Shown: one piece after another, positions 19,790 to 27,009 of the stretch | Layout of the letters: each line of letters starts with the position of its first letter | Position numbering within the stretch: the first letter of the stretch is position 1 | DNA from: an uncultured Clostridia bacterium | GTDB lineage: Bacteria > Bacillota > Clostridia > Christensenellales > Borkfalkiaceae | Assembly (NCBI GenBank): GCA_934254825.1 | Contig: CAKQMB010000021.1 | Location: 1-27,089, forward strand | DNA length: 27,089 nt | Direction of reading: 5' to 3' | Notes under the pieces: generated by a model | Seen by the model: the letters and a program-made list of their open reading frames with translations, nothing else | Told to the model about the DNA's origin: nothing | Databases searched by the model: none | Position numbers and translations under genes: made by a program

Positions 19790-20314
19790 ATGGATAACAA
19801 CAATCACGAAGAGACAAAAAAGAAACTCAAAATAATAGGTTTTATCGTCCTCGGCGCGGGCGTAATTCTTTCAGCCGCGGGTTTGATAAGCTTTTTCTCG
19901 GCTTTCGGATCGGACGAATTTCCCAAGGCGTTTTTTCTCGTATTTCCCGGTTTCCCGATGATAGGCATAGGAGCTTCGATGCTCTCTTTCGCCTATAAAC
20001 GCGAGATCATGCACTACTCCAAAAACGAGGGCGTTCCCGTTTTGAACGAGGCGATAGAAGAAGTCGCTCCGACGGTGAAAAAGGTCGTTTCGGACGTAAA
20101 AGCCGAAAGCGAAAAAACTGCCGACGAAAAGACAGCCGGCGAAAAGACGAAAAAATGTCCGAAATGCGGGGCGGAAAATTCCGCTAAAAACAAGTTCTGT
20201 TCGGAATGCGGAGCCGCGCTTAATAAAGCTTGTCCGACTTGCGGAAACGAGGTTAAAGCGAGCGACAAATTCTGTCCGAACTGCGGAACGAAATTAGACG
20301 AAAACAAGGACTGA
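19790..20314 (+). CDS. Zinc-ribbon membrane protein
   Basis: This 174-residue protein has two hydrophobic segments (about 14-36 and 47-67), a charged linker rich in Lys and Glu (about 85-121), and two C-terminal zinc ribbons: CPKCGAENSAKNKFCSECG (123-141) and CPTCGNEVKASDKFCPNCG (148-166). Each ribbon has four metal-binding cysteines. Such ribbons usually mediate protein contacts, and many Firmicute membrane proteins carry them. The ATG abuts the antiporter's stop codon, so the two are translationally coupled. A link to antiporter assembly or regulation is only inferred. Confidence 0.85.
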   Translation: MDNNNHEETKKKLKIIGFIVLGAGVILSAAGLISFFSAFGSDEFPKAFFLVFPGFPMIGIGASMLSFAYKREIMHYSKNEGVPVLNEAIEEVAPTVKKVVSDVKAESEKTADEKTAGEKTKKCPKCGAENSAKNKFCSECGAALNKACPTCGNEVKASDKFCPNCGTKLDENKD

Positions 20315-20331
20315 AAAATTTCATTAAACTC

Positions 20332-20376
20332 AAAAAACGGGGCTATAAATCGATTAGCGCCCGTTTTTCTTTTTGT
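20332..20376 (+). terminator. Terminator of the antiporter operon
   Basis: The stem ACGGG-GCTA / TAGC-G-CCCGT (one bulge) has the loop TAAATCGAT and a downstream TTTTTCTTTTT tract. CTATAAATCGAT (20343-20354) in its stem-loop is a one-mismatch copy of the dispersed 12-mer. Confidence 0.8.
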
Positions 20377-20429
20377 CGATTTGTATTTTCCGATTAAAAA
20401 ATCGTTCCGAATTCCGCATATAAATCAAC

Positions 20430-20469
20430 AGCCGCAGGCGATTTCGTTTCGGTGAAATCACCTGCGGCT
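20430..20469. repeat. REP-like palindromic repeat
   Basis: AGCCGCAGGCGATTT (20430-20444) and AAATCACCTGCGGCT (20455-20469) form a hairpin with one G-T pair and a 10-nt loop. It is related to 13537-13578. Confidence 0.75.
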
Positions 20470-20498
20470 ATATATCGGCGGTTATATATTACATAATA

Positions 20499-20513
20499 AA
20501 ATCGCCTGCGGCT
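20499..20513. repeat. Third half-copy of the REP-like unit
   Basis: AAATCGCCTGCGGCT matches the right arm of the preceding palindrome, and both are followed by ATATAT. It is also the exact complement of the left arm at 20430-20444, so two alternative hairpins can form. The surrounding bases to 20534 are A/T only. Confidence 0.7.
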
Positions 20514-20534
20514 ATATATATTATATAATAATGT

Positions 20535-20792
20535 TTATAATTTTTTAACGGCTCTCTGCATTCTCTTTACGGGAAGCGGAGAACATTTCGCCGAAACGTT
20601 TTTCATAACTTTTATAACCGTTCCCTCCGCCGTTCCGCCGCTCCTTTGTTCGACGACGACCTTATCGCCCTCGGCGGCTCGGAAATCGTCGCAAAGATAA
20701 TATTCGGATTTGTCCGTCCCCGCGATCTCCACTTTTATAAGGGTATGGTATTCGTCGCCGTCCAGAACGCCGCCGCTTAACGAATGTATCAT
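20535..20792 (-). CDS. Small conserved-looking protein of unknown function
   Basis: I do not recognise this 85-residue protein. It reads MIHSLSGGVLDGDEYHTLIKVEIAGTD at the start, then a strand-rich part with YYLCDDFRAAEGDKVVVEQRSGGTAEGTVIKVMKNV. That resembles a tiny beta-barrel of the kind found at the start of PriA/PSP1-like proteins, though this is a weak structural impression. The C-terminus is basic. The frame stays open upstream to 20921, but the ATG at 20790-20792 has a perfect GGAGG 7 nt before it, and the upstream part overlaps the ugpC-type gene's terminator, so the short form is chosen. No clear promoter is seen. Confidence 0.65.
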   Translation of the reverse strand: MIHSLSGGVLDGDEYHTLIKVEIAGTDKSEYYLCDDFRAAEGDKVVVEQRSGGTAEGTVIKVMKNVSAKCSPLPVKRMQRAVKKL

Positions 20793-20918
20793 TTTTTTCC
20801 TCCGATTTTTCTCTCGTTTTTGCCGAAACCGAATTTTGTCCTCTTCCGTCTTTCGCCCGTTTACGCGTACAAAAGACGTCTCCCAAAGAGAGAAGTCAAG
20901 TCTTAATGTCGATAACGT

Positions 20919-20953
20919 CAAAAAAAGGAAACGACGAATTCCGCCGTTTCCTT
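20919..20953 (-). terminator. Terminator of the sugar ABC ATPase gene
   Basis: Arms AAGGAAACGACG (20925-20936) and CGCCGTTTCCTT (20942-20953) pair with one mismatch around AATTC. On the minus strand TTTTTTTGACG follows. Confidence 0.85.
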
Positions 20954-21013
20954 ATGTTTAATTTCAAGCCTTTACGGCATTTGATCTTTATAAAAGACTT
21001 TTTAAGCTTACGC

Positions 21014-22348
21014 TTATTTATCTTCCTTCTTGTCTTCGCCGTCTTTCTTCTTCTTTCCGAGTTTTCCGAAGATGTTTCCGATCTTGGAAGGAGCTTTCTC
21101 GGGAGCGTTAGCTTCTTCGAGCGCTCTCTGAGCTCTTCTTTCAAGCTCGACAACGGGAACGTAAGCGGGCTGTCCTTCGCCTTTCAATATGGTAAGCTCG
21201 GTCTCTTTATCGAAGAGGTGGCTGTGCATAATGTCGATAGCGAGTTCGATAACCTGATCTCTTTCCGTCTTGGATCTCGAATCGACCTTAGCGGTCAACT
21301 GCGAACCTGCGTCAACCAAGCTCTTGACGTTATCGTCGGAGTTTGCGGCGTCGTTAGCGAATACGCAGTAAAGCAAAGTTTCCGCGCCGAGTTTCTCGAC
21401 AACGTCTACCTTAACGTCGATAACAGTCTCTCTGCTGTTGGAGATGAAGTTTTCTTCGTCGTGGAAGTCCTCGGGACGAACGCCGAATACTACGGGAACG
21501 CCGGTGTTGATATATTTTGCGGGATTTTCGATCGTGTCGGACTTAGCTTTGGGAAGAGCGACTTTGTTGCCCGCGAATTCCACATAAACGGTCTTTCCGT
21601 CGGAAGTAAGAACGGCGTCGAAGAAGTTCATCTGCGGCGTGCCGATGAAGCCTGCAACGAAAAGATTTGCGGGATAATCGTAAAGTTTCTGAGGTGCGTC
21701 GACCTGCTGAATATAACCGTCTTTCATAACGACGATTCTCGTACCCATGGTCATAGCTTCGACCTGGTCGTGAGTAACGTAAATGAAGGTGGTTGCAAGT
21801 CTGTGGTGGAGCTTGGTAATCTCGGTTCTCATCTGAGCACGGAGCTTAGCGTCGAGGTTGGAAAGGGGTTCGTCGAGAAGGAATACCTTCGGTTCACGAA
21901 CGATTGCTCTTCCGAGCGCGACTCTCTGTCTCTGACCTCCGGAAAGAGCCTTGGGCTTTCTTTGAAGGTAGCTTTCAAGACCAAGAATTCTCGCTGCGCC
22001 TCTTACCTTTTCGTCGATTTCTTCCTTAGGTTTCTTACGCAATTTAAGACCGAACGCCATATTGTCGTAAACGGTCATGTGCGGGTAAAGAGCATAGTTC
22101 TGGAAAACCATCGCTATATCTCTGTCCTTGGGCTGAACGTTGTTCATAAGCTTTCCGTCGATGTAAAGCTCGCCGTCCGAAATCTCTTCAAGACCAGCTA
22201 TCATACGGAGCGTGGTAGACTTTCCGCAACCGGAAGGTCCTACGAAGACGATGAATTCTTTGTCTTCGATGTCCAAGCTGAAATCCGTTACGGCAACTAC
22301 GCCCGAGGGATAAACTTTGTAAATGTCTTTCAGATTAAGACTTGCCAT
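21014..22348 (-). CDS. Sugar ABC transporter ATP-binding protein (UgpC/MsmX/MalK type)
   Basis: This cytoplasmic ATPase energises carbohydrate importers. The 444 residues contain Walker A GPSGCGKST (37-45), the Q-loop FQNYALYPHMTV (82-93), signature LSGGQRQRVALGRA (135-148), Walker B VFLLDEPLSNLDAKLR (155-170) and switch VTHDQ (191-195). These strings match the MalK/UgpC/MsmX group, followed by its regulatory beta domain. The tail from about 375 is roughly 70 residues longer than typical and ends in a Lys/Asp/Glu-rich stretch. The ATG has AGGAGG upstream. No permease or binding protein is adjacent, which suits a shared MsmX-like ATPase serving several importers, perhaps including one that feeds the beta-mannosidase. 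Confidence 0.93.
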   Translation of the reverse strand: MASLNLKDIYKVYPSGVVAVTDFSLDIEDKEFIVFVGPSGCGKSTTLRMIAGLEEISDGELYIDGKLMNNVQPKDRDIAMVFQNYALYPHMTVYDNMAFGLKLRKKPKEEIDEKVRGAARILGLESYLQRKPKALSGGQRQRVALGRAIVREPKVFLLDEPLSNLDAKLRAQMRTEITKLHHRLATTFIYVTHDQVEAMTMGTRIVVMKDGYIQQVDAPQKLYDYPANLFVAGFIGTPQMNFFDAVLTSDGKTVYVEFAGNKVALPKAKSDTIENPAKYINTGVPVVFGVRPEDFHDEENFISNSRETVIDVKVDVVEKLGAETLLYCVFANDAANSDDNVKSLVDAGSQLTAKVDSRSKTERDQVIELAIDIMHSHLFDKETELTILKGEGQPAYVPVVELERRAQRALEEANAPEKAPSKIGNIFGKLGKKKKDGEDKKEDK

Positions 22349-22366
22349 TTTTTCCTCCTGAATTTT

Positions 22367-22379
22367 TCGGTTTTACCGA
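22367..22379. promoter_or_regulatory. Small dyad in the sugar ATPase leader
   Basis: TCGGT-TTT-ACCGA lies between the -10 box and the ribosome binding site of the 22348 gene. It may be a protein-binding or RNA stem site. No regulator is identified. Confidence 0.3.
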
Positions 22380-22398
22380 TTTTCATATCATCATATAT

Positions 22399-22427
22399 AT
22401 TATATCTTATTTCGGGCTTTCGGGCAA
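22399..22427 (-). promoter_or_regulatory. Promoter of the sugar ABC ATPase gene
   Basis: On the minus strand TTGCCC (22422-22427), a 17-bp spacer and TATAAT (22399-22404). Confidence 0.65.
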
Positions 22428-22490
22428 TAGCATTTATTACAAAATTTTATACGGTCTTTTATCAATTTTGTACATTCCGCCCCAAATCCG

Positions 22491-22519
22491 TTGTCTTTTT
22501 ATACATTTATTGGTATAAT
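22491..22519 (+). promoter_or_regulatory. Promoter of the carbamoyltransferase-like gene
   Basis: TTGTCT (22491-22496), a 17-bp spacer and TATAAT (22514-22519) lie 32 bp before the ATG at 22552. Confidence 0.75.
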
Positions 22520-22551
22520 ATTTTTAACCTTATACGATTTTCGGAGTTTTT

Positions 22552-23457
22552 ATGGATATAAATAAACTTACGCCCGTCGGCGCGATAAACAAAAAACACT
22601 TGCTTTCCCTTTCCGGTTACACCGAAGAGGACATTTACGAAATTTTACTGAAAGCAAGAGAACTCGCACAGAAAAAAGCCGTCGGAGAAAAGACCCCCGC
22701 GCTCAAAAACAGGTACGCTCTTCTTATCACGAAGCGTTCTTTTTCCCGTTCGCGTATCGCGTTCGAAGTTGCCGTTTCGATGCTGCAAGGCTCGGCGATC
22801 GTCTCCACTCTCCACGGAAGCGAACTCGAAACGATGATCAACGATAAATTATCGCTCGAAACACTCGCGAGATACGGTATGGACGCCATCGTCGTTCAGA
22901 CTTCCGAACTCGGCGACGCCGAACTTATCGAAAAATCGGTGAATATCCCCATAATCAACGCAAACCCCAAAAGCGGACCTTGCGAAGCTCTCGCCGCTCT
23001 GTACACGGTATGGCAGAAAAAAGGCAGACTTTCGGGACTTAAAATTTCGTTCGTCGGCGACAGTTCGGCTTTTGCCGACTCTATCGTTTACGGTTTCGTG
23101 AACTGCGGGTTCGACGTCACTTTCGTCTGCCCCGAGGAACTTGCTCCTTCTGCCGAAATTTACGGTTACTGCCGTCAGTTCGGAGACGTGAAAGTTAAAA
23201 CGGATATCGTTGACGGAATTAAAGGCGCGGACGTCATTTTCGTTTCCGACGACGGACTTTCCGCGGATTACGATATAGATAACGACATGCTGGACGCTCA
23301 CGCTCCGAACGCGCTCGTTCTCCACACTCTTCCCGTCGCTCCCGACGGAAATCTCAAAGACGACGTTCTTTCCTCGCCCCGTTTCGTCGGCGTCGAGGAA
23401 GCCGAAAATCTGCCGCTTATAGAAATGGCGGTTCTTTCTCTGCTCGTCAGCCGATAA
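22552..23457 (+). CDS. Aspartate/ornithine carbamoyltransferase-like protein, active site degenerate
   Basis: The 301 residues follow the two-domain transcarbamylase fold and align by eye with ornithine carbamoyltransferase. The key motifs are altered. The carbamoyl-phosphate loop STRTR is FSRSR (64-68), HPCQ is GPCE (142-145), the ornithine loop SMG region reads VSDDGLSADY (231-240), and HCLP is HTLP (258-261). In the C-terminal AENR-H motif only AEN (284-286) is kept, followed by LPL. The hydrophobic framework (FEVAVSMLQGSAIV, LKISFVGDSSAFADSIVYGFVNCGFDVTFVCPE) is intact, so the gene is not a decayed pseudogene. It may use another substrate or be non-catalytic. GGAG precedes the ATG. The gene is monocistronic, with no arginine or pyrimidine genes nearby. 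Confidence 0.85.
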   Translation: MDINKLTPVGAINKKHLLSLSGYTEEDIYEILLKARELAQKKAVGEKTPALKNRYALLITKRSFSRSRIAFEVAVSMLQGSAIVSTLHGSELETMINDKLSLETLARYGMDAIVVQTSELGDAELIEKSVNIPIINANPKSGPCEALAALYTVWQKKGRLSGLKISFVGDSSAFADSIVYGFVNCGFDVTFVCPEELAPSAEIYGYCRQFGDVKVKTDIVDGIKGADVIFVSDDGLSADYDIDNDMLDAHAPNALVLHTLPVAPDGNLKDDVLSSPRFVGVEEAENLPLIEMAVLSLLVSR

Positions 23458-23493
23458 CGCATTTTATGCGATTATAATTTACGATATAATTTA

Positions 23494-23540
23494 CGCCGCC
23501 GACTTCTTTACGATTTAAAAAAGTCGGCGGCGTATTTTTA
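23494..23540 (+). terminator. Terminator between converging genes
   Basis: Perfect 12-bp arms CGCCGCCGACTT (23494-23505) and AAGTCGGCGGCG (23521-23532) are followed by TATTTTTAA. It ends the carbamoyltransferase-like gene. Confidence 0.85.
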
Positions 23541-23942
23541 ATCTGCAAGTTCCAACGAAAGAATATCGGCGACTTTCAGTTTAAATCCGTCCTCGAATTC
23601 GATTTCGCCGAAAGCGCGGTCGATTTTTTTCGCTTTTCCGATAAATTCTTTTTCCGCCCCGCCCGATTTTCTCTCGTCGGGAACGAAATATTTAACTTTT
23701 ATTTTCGGTCTTTCCGCAATATTTTCTTCTATACGTTTAAAAACAAAATCGGTTTCTTCGAGATAATCGTCGGCGAATTCCTCTTTGTAAACGGTTTTTC
23801 TGTTGCTTTCCTTTATCTCTTCCCCGAATTTCGTCAATGCGGCAAACGGCGCGAACTGCGCCGCGCGGTCGTTCAAGGTCATTTTCGGTCTCGGAGACAA
23901 CGGGCGGGAAAGACCGATGATATCGTCGTATTTTCCGCTCAC
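23538..23942 (-). CDS. YolD-like small protein coupled to the Y-family polymerase
   Basis: This 134-residue protein has the recurring phrase MTLNDRAAQFAPFAALTKFGEEIKESNR (about 21-48), which I know from small proteins encoded beside UmuC/DinB-type polymerases in Firmicutes (YolD-like group). The C-terminal half forms a strand-rich segment (VKYFVPDERKSGG ... FKLKVADILSLEL). The start codon is GTG (23940-23942), overlapping the polymerase TGA by 4 bp, with GGAGGG 8 nt upstream. The tight coupling suggests it regulates or partners with the polymerase. The biochemical role is not known to me. Confidence 0.85.
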   Translation of the reverse strand: MSGKYDDIIGLSRPLSPRPKMTLNDRAAQFAPFAALTKFGEEIKESNRKTVYKEEFADDYLEETDFVFKRIEENIAERPKIKVKYFVPDERKSGGAEKEFIGKAKKIDRAFGEIEFEDGFKLKVADILSLELAD

Positions 23943-25453
23943 GCCTTATGCCCTCCTATCTGCTTGTTGCGTTGTTTTCCCGTTGCGCCGTCCGAAAAAT
24001 TCATACCTTTAAGCATTGCGTTGCTCCCGTATTTTTTGCGTATTTCGAGAACGGCTTCCTGGCGTTTCCGCTCCTTTTCGTTCAATTCGTTTTCCTTTTC
24101 GTCCCTCGCTTTGTCGTCGAAAAACGTGAGCTGTTCGGCTTCGGTCATTTTTTTCGCTTTGCCCTCGCCAACGACCCTCGCCGCGCAAAGGTTGAGCCTT
24201 CTCACGAACAGATTTTTATCGGCTATTCTGACGAAAAGCTTATCGAATTCTTCAACGAGTTTTTTCGTGGACGAAGTGAAGCTTTCGAAACCTTGCGACC
24301 CCGTGGCTTCTTTGGGTACTTTTCTGCCGTAACGGTCGGTCTTGATTTCGCCTTTGTAATTTACGCCGCCGTCGGTAAGGTTTTCCACGTCGTACCCGAC
24401 CATAAGCGTGATTTTGTCGGTGACAAGTCCTTTCGCGAACAGATCCATAGACAGAAAATCCGCCATTTCCTTGACGATAAGCCTTGCCTTTTCGAACGGA
24501 TAAGGCTCCTGCAAAACCTGTCCCGAAGAAACGCTGTTTTCGGTGGGCTTATACCCTTTTACGTCTTTCACGGTGCAAGGTTCGACGCCCCAGGCGTGAT
24601 CGATCAGAAGCTCGGCGTTTATCCCGAACAGCTTATATAAAAGTTCCTCGTTGTAATAGTCGGAAGCTTTTCCGAGCGAACACCTCGCGATATCGCCCAT
24701 TGTGTGAAGACCTTGTTCCGCAAGCCTTTTCGCATACCCCGGACCCACTCTCCAAAAATCGGTTATCGGCTTATGTTCCCAAAGTTTCCGTTTATAACTC
24801 TCCTCGTCAAGCTCGGCGATCCTCACTCCGTTTTCGTCCGCTTTTATCTTTTTCGCCTCTACGTCCATCGCGATTTTGCACAAATACAGATTGGTGCCTA
24901 TCCCCGCCGTGGCGGTTATGCCCGTTTCCGAAAGAATATGCTTGATCATTTTCATAACAAGCTCGCGAGCGGTCGTATTATATATTTTAAGGTAATCGGT
25001 GAGGTCGATAAAAACCTCGTCTATGGAATAAACGATAATATCGTCCTCGGAGACGTATTGTTTGTAAATTTCGTAAATTTTGCGGCTCGTCGCCACATAC
25101 TTCGCCATTCTCGGCGGAGCGATTATATAACTTACTTCCTTATTCGGATCGGATCTGACAACTTCGTCGACGTAAGATTTTCCGTTAAATCTACCGTTTT
25201 CGGCATTTTTTCTTCTCTCGCGGTTTACTTCTCTTATCCTCTGCACGACCTCGAAAAGCCTTGCTCTCCCCGAAATTCCGTAAGCTTTCAATGCCGGCGA
25301 AACGGCAAGGCATATCGTCTTTTCCGTTCTCGAAGAATCTGCGACGACAAGATTTACCCCGAGCGGGTCGAGACCTCTTTCCACGCACTCCACGGAAGCA
25401 AAGAACGATTTTAAGTCTATCGCCGCATATGTTCTGTTTCTGATATCGTTCAT
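23939..25453 (-). CDS. Y-family DNA polymerase (UmuC/DinB-like)
   Basis: This is a translesion polymerase that copies damaged DNA at low fidelity. The 504 residues have the first metal site AAIDLKSFFASVEC (10-23, Asp13) and the catalytic YSIDEVFIDLT (142-152, Asp145-Glu146). GITATAGIGTNLYLCKIAMD follows. Then come the helix-hairpin-helix region and a little-finger domain, and a long charged C-terminal tail. An insertion with NRERRKNAENGRFNGKSYVDEVV (about 77-99) in the palm is typical of the Gram-positive UmuC-like group rather than DinB proper. The ATG has AAGGAGG upstream. It heads a two-gene operon with the YolD-like gene. No LexA box was recognised, and no clear promoter is seen in 25454-25572. 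Confidence 0.93.
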   Translation of the reverse strand: MNDIRNRTYAAIDLKSFFASVECVERGLDPLGVNLVVADSSRTEKTICLAVSPALKAYGISGRARLFEVVQRIREVNRERRKNAENGRFNGKSYVDEVVRSDPNKEVSYIIAPPRMAKYVATSRKIYEIYKQYVSEDDIIVYSIDEVFIDLTDYLKIYNTTARELVMKMIKHILSETGITATAGIGTNLYLCKIAMDVEAKKIKADENGVRIAELDEESYKRKLWEHKPITDFWRVGPGYAKRLAEQGLHTMGDIARCSLGKASDYYNEELLYKLFGINAELLIDHAWGVEPCTVKDVKGYKPTENSVSSGQVLQEPYPFEKARLIVKEMADFLSMDLFAKGLVTDKITLMVGYDVENLTDGGVNYKGEIKTDRYGRKVPKEATGSQGFESFTSSTKKLVEEFDKLFVRIADKNLFVRRLNLCAARVVGEGKAKKMTEAEQLTFFDDKARDEKENELNEKERKRQEAVLEIRKKYGSNAMLKGMNFSDGATGKQRNKQIGGHKA

Positions 25454-25572
25454 TTTGCCTCCTTTTTATGCCGGCCAAGAATAGTTTGTTTTCTTTTCGA
25501 TTTTTTATAATTTTATCCCGAGCGAAGCGAAGATTTTCCCCTGTAAGGATTTAATCCGAACGCTGTGAGGAC

Positions 25573-25610
25573 AAAAAAGCCCGTCTATAAGTCGATAAAC
25601 GGGCTTTTTT
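25573..25610 (-). terminator. Terminator of mnmA, with dispersed 12-mer in its loop
   Basis: Perfect arms AAAAAAGCCCGT (25573-25584) and ACGGGCTTTTTT (25599-25610). The loop contains CTATAAGTCGAT (25585-25596), an exact copy of the dispersed 12-mer. Confidence 0.88.
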
Positions 25611-25618
25611 CGATCCGA

Positions 25619-26698
25619 TCAGAAAATCGCTTTTTCTATAACTCCTCCGCCGAGGCATTTCTCGTCGTCGTAAAAAACGCAGAACTGCCCCTCGGTTATG
25701 GCACGTTGCTTTTCGTCGAAATCGACGTAAATCCGATCGTCTTCCACGCGCACCGTAACGCCCTGTTCTTCCTGACGGTAACGGAATTTCGCTTTGCATT
25801 TAAGCTCTTTTTTATCGGGCGCGAAGGGTATCCAGTTGCACTTATCGAGATATAAGCCTTTGGAATAAAGCCTGTCTTCCGCGCCGTGCGCGACGTAAAG
25901 GATGTTGTTTTTCAGATCTTTTTCCACGACGAACCATCTTCCCGCGTCGCCCGCCTGACCGCCTATATCGAGACCTCTGCGCTGACCTATCGTGTAATAC
26001 ATAAGTCCGCAATGTTCGCCGAGAACTCTTCCGTCGTATGTTCGTATCTCGCCCTTTTTCGCGGGGATATAATTCATAAGGAATTTTCTGAAATTACGCT
26101 CGCCGATAAAGCAAATGCCCGTGCTGTCTTTCTTTTCCGCCGTCGCAAGTCCGTTTTCTTCGGCGATACGTCTTACCTCGGGTTTCGGCAGATCTTGAAG
26201 AGGAAACAAAACGTCTTCGAGCTGGCTTTGCGAAAGCTGATTTAAAAAGTAAGTCTGATCCTTGTTCTGATCTTTGGCTTTCAGAAGGTAATGTACGCCG
26301 TTTTCGTGGCGAATTCCGCAATAATGACCCGTCGCGATATAGTCTGCCCCGAGCTGACGGGCATACTCTTTAAACGGACCGAATTTTATTTCGCGATTGC
26401 ACAAAACGTCGGGGTTGGGCGTTCTTCCGCGCTTATATTCTTCGAGGAAGTAAGAAAACACCCTGTCCATATATTCCTTTGCGAAATTCACGCCGTAATA
26501 AGGAATATCGAGCTTTGCGCAAACCCTTCTTACATCCGCGTAATCGTCGTCCGCGGTACAACAGCCGTCGACGTCGTCGCCCTCCCAGTTTTTCATGAAA
26601 AGACCGATAACGTTATAACCTTGCCGCTTTAAAAGAAGCGCGGCGACCGAACTGTCTACCCCGCCGCTCATTCCTACCACAACCGTTTTCCCGGACAT
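25619..26698 (-). CDS. mnmA: tRNA-specific 2-thiouridylase MnmA
   Basis: MnmA puts the 2-thio group on wobble uridine 34 of tRNA-Lys, -Glu and -Gln. The 359 residues carry the PP-loop GMSGGVDSSVAALLL (9-23) and the catalytic cysteines in PNPDVLCN (94-101, Cys100) and DSTGICFIG (191-199, Cys196). The C-terminal beta-barrel YYTIGQRRGLDIGG and CKAKFRYRQ segments are also present. The length is normal. The ATG has GGGAGG upstream. It has its own promoter and terminator, and lies next to, but divergent from, tRNA-Arg. The sulfur donor (a cysteine desulfurase) is not encoded nearby. Confidence 0.97.
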   Translation of the reverse strand: MSGKTVVVGMSGGVDSSVAALLLKRQGYNVIGLFMKNWEGDDVDGCCTADDDYADVRRVCAKLDIPYYGVNFAKEYMDRVFSYFLEEYKRGRTPNPDVLCNREIKFGPFKEYARQLGADYIATGHYCGIRHENGVHYLLKAKDQNKDQTYFLNQLSQSQLEDVLFPLQDLPKPEVRRIAEENGLATAEKKDSTGICFIGERNFRKFLMNYIPAKKGEIRTYDGRVLGEHCGLMYYTIGQRRGLDIGGQAGDAGRWFVVEKDLKNNILYVAHGAEDRLYSKGLYLDKCNWIPFAPDKKELKCKAKFRYRQEEQGVTVRVEDDRIYVDFDEKQRAITEGQFCVFYDDEKCLGGGVIEKAIF

Positions 26699-26748
26699 AA
26701 AAACCTCCCGCCGATAAAGCTCGTATTTTCAAGACTTTTTTCGACTAT

Positions 26749-26777
26749 ATTTTAACTTAACGGCAAAATAATGTCAA
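26749..26777 (-). promoter_or_regulatory. Promoter of mnmA
   Basis: On the minus strand TTGACA (26772-26777), a 17-bp spacer and TAAAAT (26749-26754). Confidence 0.8.
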
Positions 26778-26805
26778 TTATTTTTGAAACGGGAGCGAAT
26801 AGTAC

Positions 26806-26834
26806 TTGCCAAATCGAAAGAAAAAATATATAAT
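26806..26834 (+). promoter_or_regulatory. Promoter of tRNA-Arg
   Basis: TTGCCA (26806-26811), a 17-bp spacer and TATAAT (26829-26834). The start is about 54 bp before the tRNA. Confidence 0.8.
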
Positions 26835-26894
26835 TTTAATTAGTCTTTACGCGTCGGCTGTTTCTGTCGACTTAACAAAGACGAAAGCCGCAAT

Positions 26895-26971
26895 GTGCCT
26901 GTAGCGCAATTGGATAGAGTTTCAGATTCCGATTCTGACGGTTGCAGGTTCGATCCCTGTCAGGCACACCA
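26895..26971 (+). tRNA. tRNA-Arg (anticodon CCG)
   Basis: A complete 77-nt cloverleaf is present. The acceptor GTGCCTG pairs perfectly with CAGGCAC. The anticodon stem TCAGA/TCTGA encloses loop TTCCGAT, giving anticodon CCG, which reads CGG codons. The T arm has GCAGG-TTCGATC-CCTGT. Discriminator A and an encoded CCA (26969-26971) end the gene. Confidence 0.96.
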
Positions 26972-26976
26972 TTTTA

Positions 26977-27009
26977 AGACGATTGCAAGTTTGCAATCGT
27001 CTTTTTTTG
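26977..27009 (+). terminator. Terminator of tRNA-Arg
   Basis: Perfect 12-bp arms AGACGATTGCAA (26977-26988) and TTGCAATCGTCT (26991-27002) are followed by TTTTTTTG. The remaining bases to 27089 hold no gene; an inverted repeat TCTCCGC/GCGGAGA (27063-27069 and 27083-27089) runs to the window edge. Confidence 0.9.

Noticed and set aside
20430..20513. CRISPR array
   Set aside because: Only three related units are present, with inverted orientation and unequal spacing. They are hairpin repeats without spacers or cas genes.
20793..20921. Upstream extension of the 85-residue gene (128-codon version)
   Set aside because: The extension is Arg/Lys-rich without pattern, reaches the neighbouring terminator, and has no ribosome binding site. 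The internal ATG at 20790-20792 has a perfect GGAGG.
20906..22561. Long 551-codon plus-strand open frame
   Set aside because: It lies entirely antisense to the well-supported sugar ABC ATPase, has no family motifs and arises from that gene's codon bias.
22552..23457. Calling this gene argF or pyrB
   Set aside because: The fold matches, but the catalytic motifs do not, so a named enzyme would overstate the evidence.
23948..25414. Several plus-strand open frames opposite the Y-family polymerase
   Set aside because: They are shadow frames of a gene with intact catalytic motifs and show no domain of their own.
25454..25560. LexA/SOS box upstream of the Y-family polymerase
   Set aside because: No GAAC-N4-GTTC type dyad was found. 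GAACGCTGTGAG is not a match.
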